Source: Idiomarina seosinensis
Lineage (GTDB): Bacteria; Pseudomonadota; Gammaproteobacteria; Enterobacterales; Alteromonadaceae
Length of the DNA: 64,000 bases
Reading direction: 5' to 3'
NCBI RefSeq assembly: GCF_003987275.1
Contig: NZ_PIQF01000001.1
Coordinates: forward strand, 682,001-746,000
Position 1 is the first letter of the stretch. Each line of letters opens with the position of its first letter. Shown here piece by piece: positions 16,128 to 26,480 of this stretch. The translations under genes and the position numbers were made by a program. The notes beneath the pieces were generated by a model. It had not been told where the DNA came from. It did no database searches and saw only the letters and a list, made by a program, of their open reading frames with translations.

Positions 16128-17239
16128 GTAACAGTAATCACTTTACCTCAAGCTTAGTTGATCGACTCGTCAGATCGTCTTTGTTTGAGCATCGAAACCG
16201 ATCGTTTTGGGTGCTGCAGACATTGGGGTGGGGGGGTTATGCATTAGTGAACTACATTGGCTCATTGATGCACGAAATGCGTGACATATATGGCGTTGTG
16301 CTGTTGTTAGGCGCGTATGCCGGCTTTTTGTTAACTATCCCATTACGTTACTTATACCAGCGCAGTTGGGAGCTGCACCCGGCATTGCTGATGCTAGTGG
16401 TTATCCTCACCTCCTACCTGTGTGCCTCAGTCTGGGCGGTGATTGATAACGCAACCTACTGGGAGATTTATAAATTCGGCTTTCGGCCCGATAGTCAGTT
16501 TTTTTACTTTAAAAATAACTTGGCGAAGTTCTACATTATTTTAAGCTGGAGCGGTCTTTATTTTGGTATCAAATATTACCAAATGCTGCAGGGCGAACGA
16601 CAGAAAGCGTTAATGGCGTCCTCACGCGCTCATCAGGCGCAATTAAAGATGTTGAGATATCAGCTTAACCCTCACTTTTTATTTAACAGCTTAAACGCCA
16701 TCTCTACCCTAATCATGGTAAAAGAGAATGACGTGGCCAACCGCATGGTCAACAAACTGAGTCACTTTCTGCGTTTTTCATTAGATAATGACCCGATTAA
16801 AAAGATTTCCTTAGAAAAAGAGATAGATGCGTTAATGCTGTATCTGGATATTGAGAAAGTTCGATTTGATGAACGTCTTGAGATACAGGTTGATGTAACG
16901 CCAGAAGCTCGTCGGGCTTTAGTTCCTAGTTTATTACTGCAACCGTTGATAGAAAACGCAATAAAATATGCGATAGCAAAAGTGGAAGATGTTGGGGTGC
17001 TATCGTTAGCTGCTTTTGTTGCTGACGGGCAGTTGCAGATTACGTTGTGTGACAACGGGCCCGATGCACCGAATGACCCACAAGCGTTGTTTAAAAATAG
17101 CGGGGTTGGTTTGCAAAATACCCAGGAGCGTTTACTGGCGTTATATGGCAAGCAATTTCGTTTTCAGATGAAGCCCAATAAGCCACAAGGATTGTGTGTT
17201 GAAATCGTATTGCCCTACGAAACTCCGGAGAACAGATGA
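16124..17239 (+). CDS. LytS/AlgZ-type sensor histidine kinase
   Basis: 371 residues. Four to five hydrophobic segments fill ~25-155, followed by a short coiled linker and the His_kinase box QLNPHFLFNSLNA with phospho-acceptor His184. The ATP-binding part shows PSLLLQPLIENAIKYAI (N box) and GVGLQNTQERLLALYG (G box). This is the HPK8/LytS class, as in AlgZ (FimS). It overlaps the PilZ gene and the response regulator gene by ATGA junctions, so the three are cotranslated. The signal sensed is unknown. Confidence 0.9.
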   Translation: MSNSNHFTSSLVDRLVRSSLFEHRNRSFWVLQTLGWGGYALVNYIGSLMHEMRDIYGVVLLLGAYAGFLLTIPLRYLYQRSWELHPALLMLVVILTSYLCASVWAVIDNATYWEIYKFGFRPDSQFFYFKNNLAKFYIILSWSGLYFGIKYYQMLQGERQKALMASSRAHQAQLKMLRYQLNPHFLFNSLNAISTLIMVKENDVANRMVNKLSHFLRFSLDNDPIKKISLEKEIDALMLYLDIEKVRFDERLEIQVDVTPEARRALVPSLLLQPLIENAIKYAIAKVEDVGVLSLAAFVADGQLQITLCDNGPDAPNDPQALFKNSGVGLQNTQERLLALYGKQFRFQMKPNKPQGLCVEIVLPYETPENR

Positions 17240-18063
17240 AGCAATCGTTAAGCGCGTATATCGTAGATGATGAATCTCTTGCCAGAAAGGGACTAGCTCT
17301 GCGGCTCGAGCCTTTTAGTGACGTTGAATTGGTGGGGGAGTCGGGAAATAGCCGTGAGGCACTGGAACAAATTATTGTAAAAAAGCCGGATGTGGTGTTT
17401 GTAGACATTCAAATGCCTGGGTTGAATGGTTTTGAGCTACTGCGCGAATTACAGCAAAGAATGTCGCAATTACCGGCCATTGTATTTGTAACGGCCTACG
17501 ATCAATATGCGATTCGAGCCTTTGAAGTACGAGCGCTTGATTACCTATTAAAACCAGTGGATGAAACTCGGCTAAAAGAGACTTTGGAACGCGTGCAACA
17601 AGAGCTGCAGCCGTCGAGCTATGACCAAACTCAACAGAAGCTAGTGAGCCTGGTGTCGGAGGTGACGGGCCATGATGGTGATGCGATTCTTGAAAAATTA
17701 GCCGCCGGCGCAAGTGTATCGGAGCTTAACCGCTATCCGGAACACATTGCGATAAAGGATAGTGGCGAAATAACCCGGGTTCCTGTGAACAACATTGAGT
17801 GGGTTGATGCCGCGGGCGATTACATGTGTATCCACGCGGCTGGAGAAACTTTTATTTTACGGCGAACCATGAAGGATTTAGAACAAGAACTTAACCCTAA
17901 TCGGTTTCAGCGGGTTCATCGCTCAGCAATTGTTAATGTCGACCAGGTTGAAAAACTGTGTACTCGGCACAACGGCGAATATCATTTAATTTTAAAGAAT
18001 GGTCAAAAATTGAAAGTAAGTCGTAGCTATAAAGACCAAATCAAGCAACTGATACTCTCTTAA
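17236..18063 (+). CDS. LytTR-family response regulator (AlgR-like)
   Basis: 275 residues. The receiver domain (~1-120) has the acidic pair Asp11/Asp12, phospho-acceptor Asp57 (VFVDIQMPG), a Thr in FVTAYD and Lys in LLKPVD. The C-terminal LytTR DNA-binding domain (~170-272) has IEWVDAAGDYMCIHA and RFQRVHRSAIVNVDQV. It is the cognate partner of the preceding LytS kinase, with a 4-nt overlap. Targets cannot be seen; AlgR-type regulators often control surface polysaccharide and type IV pili. Confidence 0.92.
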   Translation: MKQSLSAYIVDDESLARKGLALRLEPFSDVELVGESGNSREALEQIIVKKPDVVFVDIQMPGLNGFELLRELQQRMSQLPAIVFVTAYDQYAIRAFEVRALDYLLKPVDETRLKETLERVQQELQPSSYDQTQQKLVSLVSEVTGHDGDAILEKLAAGASVSELNRYPEHIAIKDSGEITRVPVNNIEWVDAAGDYMCIHAAGETFILRRTMKDLEQELNPNRFQRVHRSAIVNVDQVEKLCTRHNGEYHLILKNGQKLKVSRSYKDQIKQLILS

Positions 18064-18911
18064 TGAAACGACTGACATTTTTGGTGCTGTCGCTAACCCT
18101 GGTTTTAACTGGCTGTGCGGCACAATTAGGGTACCGTTACGCCGATACACTGGTGGAATGGCAACTCGACGACTACGTCGAGCTTGACAGTGAACAGCAA
18201 CAACAAGCGTCGCAAGTTATTGATCAACTCCACCAGTGGCACGCTACAACCGAGCTGCCTAAGTATCGACGGGAATTATTAAAATTAAGAACGTTAATCT
18301 CCGAACAATCGTTGCAACGAGAGCATATTGGCGAGTTTGAAGACAAGCTCTGGCTGTTTTGGAGTAATGTTCAGCAGCAGGTTGTAAAACACTCTGATTT
18401 ACTCAATCAGCTAACAGTCGGGCAGCGCCGTCAGTTAATCAGTAATTTGTACGAAAATATTGAAGAAGAGCGAGCAGAGCGGGCAGAGGACAATACCAGT
18501 GAGCTGCTGGCTGAAATTGAACGAGTCAATCGGCGTGAAGAACGGCTTAAAGAATGGATGGGAGAGGTTACTAAGGAACAGCAAGTGATCTTGCACGATT
18601 GGGTCAAGGCTCGGCCAGAGGGCAGCTTCTGGCTTGATTATCGGCAACGCTGGACGGCTGAATTCGAAACGGTACTACTACAACAACCCATCCCTGAGCA
18701 GCCGTTGAACCGGTTAATTACTCAGCCACGGGAGATTCGTAGCGAAGCTCACTTGCAGTACAACGAGCAACGCCGTTATGTTAGACATAAATACATGTGG
18801 GCTTTGTATCAGAGCCTGAATCAAAAACAGCGTGACAGATTAGTCAATAAGGCCGATGAGTACCTGGAACTGCTCAGCGACCTTATTGCGGATTTTGATA
18901 GCAGTAATTAG
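18063..18911 (+). CDS. DUF6279 family lipoprotein
   Basis: 282 residues. The N-terminus is a lipoprotein signal with lipobox LTGC, Cys at residue 18. The mature protein is highly charged and largely helical (many Glu/Gln/Arg), with the family-type start [24 protein letters not shown] (quoted from memory of the pattern, seen here at ~22-45). The function of this family is unknown. Its ATG shares a base with the stop of the response regulator (TAATG), so it is the fourth gene of the PilZ-kinase-regulator operon. It is convergent with pykA, and the two stop codons overlap. Confidence 0.82.
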   Translation: MKRLTFLVLSLTLVLTGCAAQLGYRYADTLVEWQLDDYVELDSEQQQQASQVIDQLHQWHATTELPKYRRELLKLRTLISEQSLQREHIGEFEDKLWLFWSNVQQQVVKHSDLLNQLTVGQRRQLISNLYENIEEERAERAEDNTSELLAEIERVNRREERLKEWMGEVTKEQQVILHDWVKARPEGSFWLDYRQRWTAEFETVLLQQPIPEQPLNRLITQPREIRSEAHLQYNEQRRYVRHKYMWALYQSLNQKQRDRLVNKADEYLELLSDLIADFDSSN

Positions 18912-20338
18912 CTAACCTCAATAATCTTACAGGTATTACTGGAGCCAACGGTTTCCATCACGTCGCCGTGCGTTAATATGACCAAATCGCCTTTATTGAC
19001 ATGTCCGAGTGACTTGATCACCTCGATCGAATCCAAAATCGGATTTTTACTGTTGGTGGAGTCAAAATCGACCGGGTAGACACCGCGATATAGAGCACAC
19101 TTATTGCGGCTTCCGGCATGACGCGACAATGAAAAAATAGGAAGATGAGAAGTGATTCGTGACATTAATTTTGCAGTGAATCCCGACTCTGTTAGTGCGA
19201 TAATCGCTTTCACCCCAGTTAAATGTGTTGCTGCGTACATCGCTGACATCGCAGCGGCTTCCGAAATACTAGAAAAGCTCTCTTCTAAGTCATCATGCCG
19301 CAATTGCGCGCTGGGGTGAGTCTCTGCGCCCAGACAAATTTCTGCCATAGCCTTAACCGTTTCTACAGGGTATTTACCCGCCGCCGTTTCCGCTGACAAC
19401 ATAACCGCATCGGTTCCATCGAGTACGGCATTGGCGACATCCATAACTTCGGCCCGGGTCGGCATTGGATTCTCGATCATCGATTCCATCATCTGCGTTG
19501 CCGTAATCACCACCTTGTTCATTTGCCGAGCTCTGGAAATGATTAGCTTTTGCTTGCCCACAAGTTGCGCATCGCCGATCTCCACACCCAGATCACCGCG
19601 GGCGACCATCACTGCATCAGAGGCGCGAATCACATCGTCTAACGCATGCTCGCTCGCAACCGCCTCTGCGCGCTCGATTTTTGCACAGATAACGCCTCTA
19701 CCGCCGGCCTGTCGCAACAATTGGCGAGCGGTGTTTAGGTCTTCGCCGCTACGCGGAAAAGACACAGCTAAGTAGTCCACACCAATTTCTGCGGCGGTCT
19801 CAATATCTTCGTAGTCCTTTTCAGTAAGCGCTTTGGCTGACAATCCGCCGCCCAGGCGGTTAATACCTTTATTGTTGGAAAGCGTGCCGCCAACGAGTAC
19901 TTTTGTGTGGACAGCACTACCGTCGATGTAATCGACCTCGAGCCGAATACGACCGTCGTCAAGTAATAATATATCCGCCTTGCCAACATCCTGTGGGAGT
20001 TCTTTATAATCAAGACCGACGATCGAATCGTCACCGCCAGAAGCATCAAACTCCGCATCCAGGGTAAACGCCTGACCCGATTTAAGCACAACTTTGTCGT
20101 TACTAAATCGGGCTACCCGGATTTTCGGTCCTTGCAGATCACCCAGGATTGCTACGTGCGCTTTCAGTCGTTTAGCGATTTCGCGTACCTGACTCGCGCG
20201 TTTTTTTTGCTCATCGGCCGTGCCGTGTGAAAAGTTTAAGCGGACCACATTGGCACCTGCTAAAATTAATTTTTCAAGAACATCGTCCTGATCCGTAGCA
20301 GGCCCTAAGGTAGTAACAATTTTAGTGCGGCGTAGCAT
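18908..20338 (-). CDS. pykA: Pyruvate kinase II
   Basis: 476 residues; converts phosphoenolpyruvate and ADP to pyruvate and ATP. The opening [16 protein letters not shown] and [22 protein letters not shown], the active-site [13 protein letters not shown] and [19 protein letters not shown] are all clear; the LRRTKIV start is the PykA (AMP/sugar-phosphate-responsive) type and not PykF. The start at 20338 is supported by CTGGAG with 6 nt spacing; an in-frame codon at 20374 would add 12 unrelated residues. It is divergent from msrB and convergent with the DUF6279 gene. Confidence 0.93.
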   Translation of the reverse strand: MLRRTKIVTTLGPATDQDDVLEKLILAGANVVRLNFSHGTADEQKKRASQVREIAKRLKAHVAILGDLQGPKIRVARFSNDKVVLKSGQAFTLDAEFDASGGDDSIVGLDYKELPQDVGKADILLLDDGRIRLEVDYIDGSAVHTKVLVGGTLSNNKGINRLGGGLSAKALTEKDYEDIETAAEIGVDYLAVSFPRSGEDLNTARQLLRQAGGRGVICAKIERAEAVASEHALDDVIRASDAVMVARGDLGVEIGDAQLVGKQKLIISRARQMNKVVITATQMMESMIENPMPTRAEVMDVANAVLDGTDAVMLSAETAAGKYPVETVKAMAEICLGAETHPSAQLRHDDLEESFSSISEAAAMSAMYAATHLTGVKAIIALTESGFTAKLMSRITSHLPIFSLSRHAGSRNKCALYRGVYPVDFDSTNSKNPILDSIEVIKSLGHVNKGDLVILTHGDVMETVGSSNTCKIIEVS

Positions 20339-20423
20339 GCAATACTCCAGCAAGCAAAACGTTAATGATAACAAAAGTCTAGCACAGGCTATGTGTCAGT
20401 AGTAAGTCAATTCAGGAGGGGTG

Positions 20424-20837
20424 ATGACAAAAGATAACCAAACCGAGCAGTGGCGATCAGTGTCCGATGAAGAATGGCGTTCAAAGTTAACCGATGAACA
20501 GTATCGGGTGCTTAGGGAGCAGGGCACGGAACGCCCGTTTACTGGCGAATATCTCACATTAGATAAAACCGGAGAGTACGTTTGCGCCGGGTGTGGTCAG
20601 CCAATATTTGCGGCTAAAGACCAGTTTGACGCGCATTGCGGTTGGCCAAGTTTTGACCGGGCAATTGAAGGTGCGGTTGAGTATCGCCAAGATAAAACGC
20701 ACGGTATGGTTCGCACTGAAATCGTCTGTAGTCGATGCCATGGTCATTTGGGCCATGTTTTTGAAGATGGCCCAACAGATACGGGACAGCGGTACTGTGT
20801 TAACTCCGTCGCTATGAATTATCCGGATAACGATTAA
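20424..20837 (+). CDS. msrB: Peptide-methionine (R)-S-oxide reductase MsrB
   Basis: 137 residues. It reduces methionine-R-sulfoxide in proteins. Two CxxC pairs (CAGC, CSRC) bind structural zinc, HCGWPSF is the substrate-pocket block, and RYCVNSVAM carries the catalytic Cys (Cys125). The start is the ATG at 20424 with AGGAGG 4 nt upstream; a GTG immediately before it is also possible. Its 3' end overlaps by 26 nt the convergent DUF2989 gene. Confidence 0.94.
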   Translation: MTKDNQTEQWRSVSDEEWRSKLTDEQYRVLREQGTERPFTGEYLTLDKTGEYVCAGCGQPIFAAKDQFDAHCGWPSFDRAIEGAVEYRQDKTHGMVRTEIVCSRCHGHLGHVFEDGPTDTGQRYCVNSVAMNYPDND

Positions 20838-21630
20838 AGGTACCGGACTCTATTTCGGCGACAATATCTTTAGCAGCGTCTTGCCACCGATCGTATTCAT
20901 CGTCGGTGGCATTGACGATTGCCCGAATTTGCTCTTCATTCATCGTTCTCGAGCCAAAAGCGATGGCTACCTGTGACCATATGTAGGCAGGCTTTATTTG
21001 CTCCTGCCCCAGATAATAAGTGACGAGTGACTCGGGAATTTCGACATTAAACCGTTGTTCGGGTTGGTACAGCCGAAGTGCGCTGAACAATAGGGATAAC
21101 AGTTTTTGCTGGTCTTGCTTGGCATAGTAGGTGGCCAGCGCGAATTGCAACTCGTGGGTTTGCACGGCTTTGGTATCTTCAAGCGCCAGCAGTTTGTCCA
21201 AAGCTTGCTCGTCGCTGCGATTAGCCCAGTGCCAGTACAACAGCAGCGGAGCTTCACTATTAGCGCTTTGTTCAGCACGTTTTTTAATGGCTTTTAGGCT
21301 ATTCAGATAAGCTTCGATACGATGCGATTGTTTATCTTTTAATTTGTGATGTTCAATATTGGACGCAAGCTCGATGCATTGTGAGTAGGCCTGTAAATCC
21401 TTTAATAGATAATATTGTCGTTCAGCGCTATTATTCTGCTGGTGTAAAAAACGTGAAATAATCAATTGTCGGCGCTCTGACCGACACCAGTTATCTTCAT
21501 TTAAGTCATTACACAGTGCCGGGTCTTGTTCACACATCTCGCGGACGGTAGGCATTCGCTCACCGCAAGCTGCCACTATCATGCTGGAGAAAATCAGTGT
21601 TACAAAAGACATTTTTAACGGTATTTGCAT
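20812..21630 (-). CDS. DUF2989 family predicted lipoprotein
   Basis: 272 residues. A hydrophobic N-terminus leads to IVAACGE, a plausible lipobox with Cys22. After MCEQDPALCNDLNEDNWCRSERR, which carries three further Cys residues, the protein is helical with repeat-like segments (LYWHWANRSDEQALDKLLALED; YYAKQDQQKLLSLLFSALRLY) that look like TPR-type pairs. This matches DUF2989, known mainly in Vibrio and Shewanella and without a proven function. It ends inside the msrB coding region on the opposite strand. Confidence 0.8.
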   Translation of the reverse strand: MQIPLKMSFVTLIFSSMIVAACGERMPTVREMCEQDPALCNDLNEDNWCRSERRQLIISRFLHQQNNSAERQYYLLKDLQAYSQCIELASNIEHHKLKDKQSHRIEAYLNSLKAIKKRAEQSANSEAPLLLYWHWANRSDEQALDKLLALEDTKAVQTHELQFALATYYAKQDQQKLLSLLFSALRLYQPEQRFNVEIPESLVTYYLGQEQIKPAYIWSQVAIAFGSRTMNEEQIRAIVNATDDEYDRWQDAAKDIVAEIESGTFNRYPDNS

Positions 21631-21656
21631 TAAATAACTCTCGATTTTAGTTTCGA

Positions 21657-21686
21657 TTGGCTAATGGCCCGGCTTTTAAGTACAAT
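21657..21686 (+). promoter_or_regulatory. Candidate sigma-70 promoter for the GAPDH gene
   Basis: TTGGCT (-35), an 18-nt spacer and TACAAT (-10, 5 of 6) lie 44 nt upstream of the ATG. No other gene is between. Prediction from sequence only. Confidence 0.45.
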
Positions 21687-21729
21687 AACGCCGAATTTTT
21701 AAGCTTACCACAGAACGAGGACAGAGCTA

Positions 21730-23175
21730 ATGAACTCAACCCAACAAGATCCAACCCTATCAAGCTGGCAAGAACGTCAGGAGTACGCTGAGTTAATGCA
21801 GCCGCTTATCGGCAAATTATACCGTAACTTTGGTGTAGAGATCTTGGTTTATGGACGTTCGCTGTTGAACGTTGACACTATTAACATTATTAAAGCGCAT
21901 CGCCTGATCCGTCGGCATGAAGGGCAAAAAGTCCGGTTGCGTGAGAGTTTCCCGTTCTTAAAAGCGTTAGCAGAAATGCAGCTTGCTCCGGGACGTGTTG
22001 ACCTCGGTAAGCTAGCCTACGGCTATTTGTTTGGTGGAAAAGCCAATGAGTTATCAGTAGAAGATTATATCCGTCAGGAATTGAGTGAGATTGTCGACGT
22101 AGAAGATAGTATCGAACCGCGCGACGTCGTATTGTACGGTTTCGGGCGTATTGGTCGCTTACTTGCCCGGTTATTGATTGAACGTAACGGTGCCAATAAT
22201 AAGATGCGGTTGCGCGCTATTGTGGTCCGTGGTGGGCGTAAAGGCGACTTAGAAAAGCGCGCGAGTCTGCTACGCCGTGATTCAATTCATGGACAATTTA
22301 ACGGCTCAATCACCGTCGATAAAGAAACCAATAGCATCAAAGCCAACGGCACCAGCATTCGGGTTATATACTCAGACGGCCCTGACCAAGTTGATTACAC
22401 CCATTACGGCATTGATAATGCCATTGTTATCGATAATACGGGTATCTGGAAAGATGAAGCGGGTCTTGGTCTGCACCTTCAGTCAAAAGGTGTTGCTAAA
22501 GTGTTGCTGACGGCGCCATCAAAAGGCGACATAAAAAATATTGTATTTGGCGTTAACGATAAAGATATCGAAGACGACGATCGTATTGTTTCCGCAGCTT
22601 CCTGCACAACCAATGCGATCACTCCGGTACTGAAAGCACTTAATGACGAATATGGCATCAATAATGGCCACGTTGAAACTGTGCATTCTTACACCAACGA
22701 TCAGAACTTGATCGATAATTATCACAGTGCTGAACGTCGTGGCCGCTCGGCGCCGCTTAACATGGTTATTACTTCAACCGGTGCTGCTAAAGCAGTTGCC
22801 AAGGCATTGCCGGAGCTAAAAGGTAAACTAACGGGTAACGCGATTCGAGTGCCTACGCCTAACGTTTCAATGGCAATTATGAATCTGAACCTGGCTAAAG
22901 CGGCAACACGAGACGACTTGAATGACCACTTGCGTCAGACGGCGTTGCATTCGGAACTTGAGAGTCAGATTGACTACACCGCGTCGACTGAGATTGTTTC
23001 TTCGGACCTGGTTGGTTCTCGCTACGCAGGTATCGTCGACTCTCAAGCAACCATTGTTGAAGATGACCGTGCCGTACTTTATGTTTGGTACGACAACGAA
23101 TTTGGTTACAGTTGTCAGGTAGTTCGCGTTGCAGAAGCGATGGCTGGTCTTAAAGTACCTAACTTACCTCGTTAA
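21730..23175 (+). CDS. Glyceraldehyde-3-phosphate dehydrogenase, long form
   Basis: 481 residues, compared with ~330 for standard GapA. The extra ~130 residues are an N-terminal helical region (LMQPLIGKLYRNFGVEILVYG). The NAD-binding domain follows (VVLYGFGRIGRLLARLL), and the catalytic SAASCTTNAITP block gives Cys292. The C-terminal domain has YDNEFGYSCQVVRV. Long GAPDHs of this type are common in Vibrio, Shewanella and Idiomarina; the direction (glycolytic or gluconeogenic) and coenzyme preference are not clear from sequence. An SD (GAGGACAG) precedes the ATG and a strong terminator follows. Confidence 0.9.
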   Translation: MNSTQQDPTLSSWQERQEYAELMQPLIGKLYRNFGVEILVYGRSLLNVDTINIIKAHRLIRRHEGQKVRLRESFPFLKALAEMQLAPGRVDLGKLAYGYLFGGKANELSVEDYIRQELSEIVDVEDSIEPRDVVLYGFGRIGRLLARLLIERNGANNKMRLRAIVVRGGRKGDLEKRASLLRRDSIHGQFNGSITVDKETNSIKANGTSIRVIYSDGPDQVDYTHYGIDNAIVIDNTGIWKDEAGLGLHLQSKGVAKVLLTAPSKGDIKNIVFGVNDKDIEDDDRIVSAASCTTNAITPVLKALNDEYGINNGHVETVHSYTNDQNLIDNYHSAERRGRSAPLNMVITSTGAAKAVAKALPELKGKLTGNAIRVPTPNVSMAIMNLNLAKAATRDDLNDHLRQTALHSELESQIDYTASTEIVSSDLVGSRYAGIVDSQATIVEDDRAVLYVWYDNEFGYSCQVVRVAEAMAGLKVPNLPR

Positions 23176-23191
23176 ACTATACGAAATAGCA

Positions 23192-23217
23192 AAGCGCCTG
23201 AGTTGGCGCTTTTTTTT
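23192..23217 (+). terminator. Rho-independent terminator after GAPDH
   Basis: AAGCGCC / GGCGCTT stem with a 6-nt loop, followed by a run of eight T residues. Confidence 0.9.
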
Positions 23218-23252
23218 AACAGAATAGACAGAACACACGTTAAGGGAACTCT

Positions 23253-24380
23253 ATGCATATTAATGCTGCATTTGATAGCGGTAATATCAATGTTATAAAA
23301 GCCGAACATCCGGACGACATTCGGCTGGCTATCAACAAAGATAACCAGTCTGACTTTTATCAGTGGTTCCATTTTAAACTGTTTGCTGAAGCTGGCGAAG
23401 AACACGTAATGACCATTAAAAACGCGGGTCAATCAGCTTACCCCGATGGCTGGAAAGACTATCAGGCGCTAGCCTCTTACGACCGTGATACCTGGTTTCG
23501 TGTGCCAACCGAATACAATGGCAAGGAATTAACCATTCGCCATACCCCAGAGCAAGAGTCGGTATTTTATGCCTACTTTATTCCTTATTCTTATGAACGT
23601 CATCAGGATCTTGTGCAGACAGCGCAGCAATCCGTTGATTGTTATCATGAGCTGTTGGGCGAGACTCTCGATGGCCGTGAATTAAATTTGTTGATTGTCG
23701 GTGAACCGGCTGAACACAAAAATACGATTTGGGTGACTGCTCGTCAGCATCCGGGTGAATCTATGGCTGAGTGGTTTATGGAAGGCTTTATCACTCGCTT
23801 ACTGGATGATGAAGACGGTGTTAGCCGCAAATTACTCGATAACAATGTGTTTTATCTGGTTCCTAATATGAACCCGGACGGTAGCGTAAGAGGGCATTTA
23901 CGAACCAACGCGGTAGGTACTAACCTAAACCGTGAATGGGCTGAACCTAGCCTGGAAAAGAGCCCGGAAGTATTTTATGTATTAAAACGCATGCAGCAAA
24001 CTGGCGTTGATATGTTTTTGGACGTCCATGGCGATGAAGCACTACCTTATAACTTTGTCGCTGGTTGTGAAGGTATTCCGTCTTATGATGAACGCCATCA
24101 AGATCTGGAAGATACTTTTAAAGCTGCGTTACTGACTGCTACACCAGAGTTTCAAACGCAGTATGGCTACGAGTTTGATGAGCCTGGCAAAGCCAATATG
24201 ACAGTGGCAAACACAGCGGTCGCAGAACAGTTTAAGTGTCTTTCTTATACGCTGGAAATGCCATTTAAAGACAATGCTGATTTACCGGACGAGGATTTTG
24301 GTTGGTCAGTTGCTCGTTGTCAGCGTCTAGGTGAAGATGTTTTAACGGCAATGTTGGCAGTCTCACCTAAATTGCGTTAA
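23253..24380 (+). CDS. M14 family zinc carboxypeptidase (cytosolic carboxypeptidase-like)
   Basis: 375 residues without signal peptide, so cytosolic. An N-terminal beta-rich domain (~1-130) precedes the M14 catalytic domain. Zinc ligands are His166 and Glu169 (RQHPGE) and His259 (DVHGDE). NPDGSVRGHLRTNAVGTNLNREW is the substrate-binding block with Asn-Arg, and the general base Glu is likely in YTLEMPF near 336. The N-terminal domain plus these motifs resembles the CCP/AGBL-like bacterial group, which removes C-terminal residues from peptides. The natural substrate is unknown. Confidence 0.87.
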   Translation: MHINAAFDSGNINVIKAEHPDDIRLAINKDNQSDFYQWFHFKLFAEAGEEHVMTIKNAGQSAYPDGWKDYQALASYDRDTWFRVPTEYNGKELTIRHTPEQESVFYAYFIPYSYERHQDLVQTAQQSVDCYHELLGETLDGRELNLLIVGEPAEHKNTIWVTARQHPGESMAEWFMEGFITRLLDDEDGVSRKLLDNNVFYLVPNMNPDGSVRGHLRTNAVGTNLNREWAEPSLEKSPEVFYVLKRMQQTGVDMFLDVHGDEALPYNFVAGCEGIPSYDERHQDLEDTFKAALLTATPEFQTQYGYEFDEPGKANMTVANTAVAEQFKCLSYTLEMPFKDNADLPDEDFGWSVARCQRLGEDVLTAMLAVSPKLR

Positions 24381-24434
24381 TAATAGATAAATACCCACGT
24401 CAAAAAATAACAATAATATTAAGGGGAGCTCACG

Positions 24435-26111
24435 TTGGAAACGCTCAATAACTTTTTACTCTGGATTGACGGGTTCTTAGGCTCTGCAGCCTATTTCCCG
24501 TTTTTACTCTTAGGGGTTGGTTTATTCTTTACTCTTTATCTTGGCTTTCCGCAGGTGCGGTATTTTCGTCATGCCTGGAAAGTGCTTGGTGGTAAATTTG
24601 ATAAAAAAGGTACTCAGGGTGACACCACTCACTTTCAGGCGCTGTCGACTGCGTTATCCGGCACCGTAGGTACCGGTAATATCGGTGGCGTAGCACTGGC
24701 TATATTTCTCGGTGGACCGGCGGCAATTTTCTGGATGTGGATGACCGCTTTTCTTGGTATGACAACCAAGTTTGTGGAAGTAACACTGTCGCATAAATAC
24801 CGGGTAAAAACTGAAGACGGCACCATGGCCGGTGGCCCTATGTACTACATGGATCGTCGGTTAAACATGAAGTGGCTAGCAGTCATCTTTGCTATTGCCA
24901 CCATTATTAGTTCATTCGGTACCGGCAACATGCCGCAGATCAATAACATTGCTCAATCAATGGAACAGACGTTCGAAATTGATCCGGTAATCACCGGCGC
25001 GGTGTTATCCATACTGCTGGCCATGGTCATCATCGGTGGTATTAAGCGAATTGCAGCGGTTACCTCGAAGATCGTGCCAATAATGGGTTTACTGTACGTT
25101 ATTGGCTCACTAAGCGTTATTTTCTTTAATATTGATAACATCGGCGAGTCGTTTAGCTCTATCTTCACCAACGCCTTCAGTGGTTCTGCAGCAGCAGGTG
25201 GTTTCTTAGGAGCAAGCTTTGCTTACGCCTTCAACCGTGGTGTCAACCGTGGTTTGTTCTCAAACGAAGCGGGTCAGGGTTCAGCACCCATTGCGCACGC
25301 GTCCGCGAAAGCATCGGATCCCGTATCAGAAGGCTTGGTCTCTATTTTGGAGCCTTTCCTCGATACCATTTTGATTTGTACCTTAACCGGCTTAGTTATC
25401 TTGTCGTCCGGTGTCTGGAGCGAAAAATTCGAAAACAATTTTGCGCGCAGTGACCTCGACTTTATCGCCGGGGAATATAGCGATAAAAATGAACCCGACC
25501 GTGAAGCATTATATGCTTATTTAAACCAAACCTCGGATAACGAAATTGAACGTTACAACGGTACGGTAGAAGTTATTGACGGCGAGGCTCAAAGTGATGG
25601 TGAGTTCACTATCCTGCACGCGCGCTCAGTTGCTGAAGATGTTCGCTTTATCGTTGCTGGTGAAGATGCTTATACCGGCACGGTAACGGTAAATAATGGT
25701 AACCTGATTAAAGATGATATAGAGGTTGTCGGTAAGTCTTTGGTACACTCGGCGGCTTTAACATCACTGGCATTCGCTAACGGTTATTTTGGCGATTATG
25801 GTCAGTACATTATTCCGTTAACCTTGTTAATGTTTGCTTTTTCAACGGCCATCGCCTGGTCTTATTATGGTGATAGAGCGGTCGTGTACCTGGTGGGTCA
25901 AAAAGGCGTAATGCCTTATCGAATCCTTTATGTCGCTGGTTTTTTCTGGGCGTCGTTTGCGGATACTACCTTGGTCTGGACCGCATCTGCTGTAGCCATT
26001 GTGTTAATGACACTGCCTAACTTGTTGGGCATGCTGCTGTTGCACAAAGAAATGAAAGGCACGGTAAAGTCTTACTGGAAAGACTTTGATAAAGAAAACA
26101 AGCAAAAGTAA
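24435..26111 (+). CDS. Alanine/glycine:cation symporter (AGCS family) with an internal insert
   Basis: 558 residues, about 100 more than usual. The family marks are clear: [30 protein letters not shown] near the start, [10 protein letters not shown], and [19 protein letters not shown] in the middle. About 11 hydrophobic segments import alanine or glycine with Na+. A hydrophilic, acidic insert of ~100 residues (~335-435) sits between the segment ending ILSSGVW and the one starting near [12 protein letters not shown]; it is predicted to be outside the membrane. The start is TTG at 24435 with GGGGAG 6 nt upstream. Confidence 0.9.
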   Translation: METLNNFLLWIDGFLGSAAYFPFLLLGVGLFFTLYLGFPQVRYFRHAWKVLGGKFDKKGTQGDTTHFQALSTALSGTVGTGNIGGVALAIFLGGPAAIFWMWMTAFLGMTTKFVEVTLSHKYRVKTEDGTMAGGPMYYMDRRLNMKWLAVIFAIATIISSFGTGNMPQINNIAQSMEQTFEIDPVITGAVLSILLAMVIIGGIKRIAAVTSKIVPIMGLLYVIGSLSVIFFNIDNIGESFSSIFTNAFSGSAAAGGFLGASFAYAFNRGVNRGLFSNEAGQGSAPIAHASAKASDPVSEGLVSILEPFLDTILICTLTGLVILSSGVWSEKFENNFARSDLDFIAGEYSDKNEPDREALYAYLNQTSDNEIERYNGTVEVIDGEAQSDGEFTILHARSVAEDVRFIVAGEDAYTGTVTVNNGNLIKDDIEVVGKSLVHSAALTSLAFANGYFGDYGQYIIPLTLLMFAFSTAIAWSYYGDRAVVYLVGQKGVMPYRILYVAGFFWASFADTTLVWTASAVAIVLMTLPNLLGMLLLHKEMKGTVKSYWKDFDKENKQK

Positions 26112-26139
26112 CGGCTTAAACAAAAGAATTAGGTAATTT

Positions 26140-26469
26140 ATGGCGTTAGCACAATGTCCATCATGTAATAAGCGCGTTTCGTCAAAAGCCAAAGAGTGCC
26201 CGCATTGTCATTTTGTCTTTGCGGGCCAGTCTGAGGAAGATTTGCAACGCGAATTTATCCGGTTGCAGCAAGAAAAGAAAGACAAGCTGTTGTCGCGTTC
26301 GATGTTAGCATTGCTGCTGGCAATTGCGGCGTTTGTCTATTTATTTTTGCAACAGCCTCTACCAGACAGCTGGCAATACAATACAGCTATTGGCGTAATG
26401 ATTGTCGGATTACTCTGGTTTATTATTAATCGTGTACAAATGTTATTTATAAAACGAAAAAGACGGTAG
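26140..26469 (+). CDS. Zinc-ribbon membrane protein of unknown function
   Basis: 109 residues. Two CxxC pairs (CPSC at 6-9 and CPHC at 20-23) form a zinc ribbon at the N-terminus. A charged linker (~30-50) is followed by two hydrophobic segments (~51-69 and ~80-98) and a basic tail (KRKRR). The ribbon should face the cytosol. Function unknown. It heads a run of closely spaced genes leading to proQ and prc. Confidence 0.75.
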   Translation: MALAQCPSCNKRVSSKAKECPHCHFVFAGQSEEDLQREFIRLQQEKKDKLLSRSMLALLLAIAAFVYLFLQQPLPDSWQYNTAIGVMIVGLLWFIINRVQMLFIKRKRR

Positions 26470-26480
26470 GGCAGAATCGC

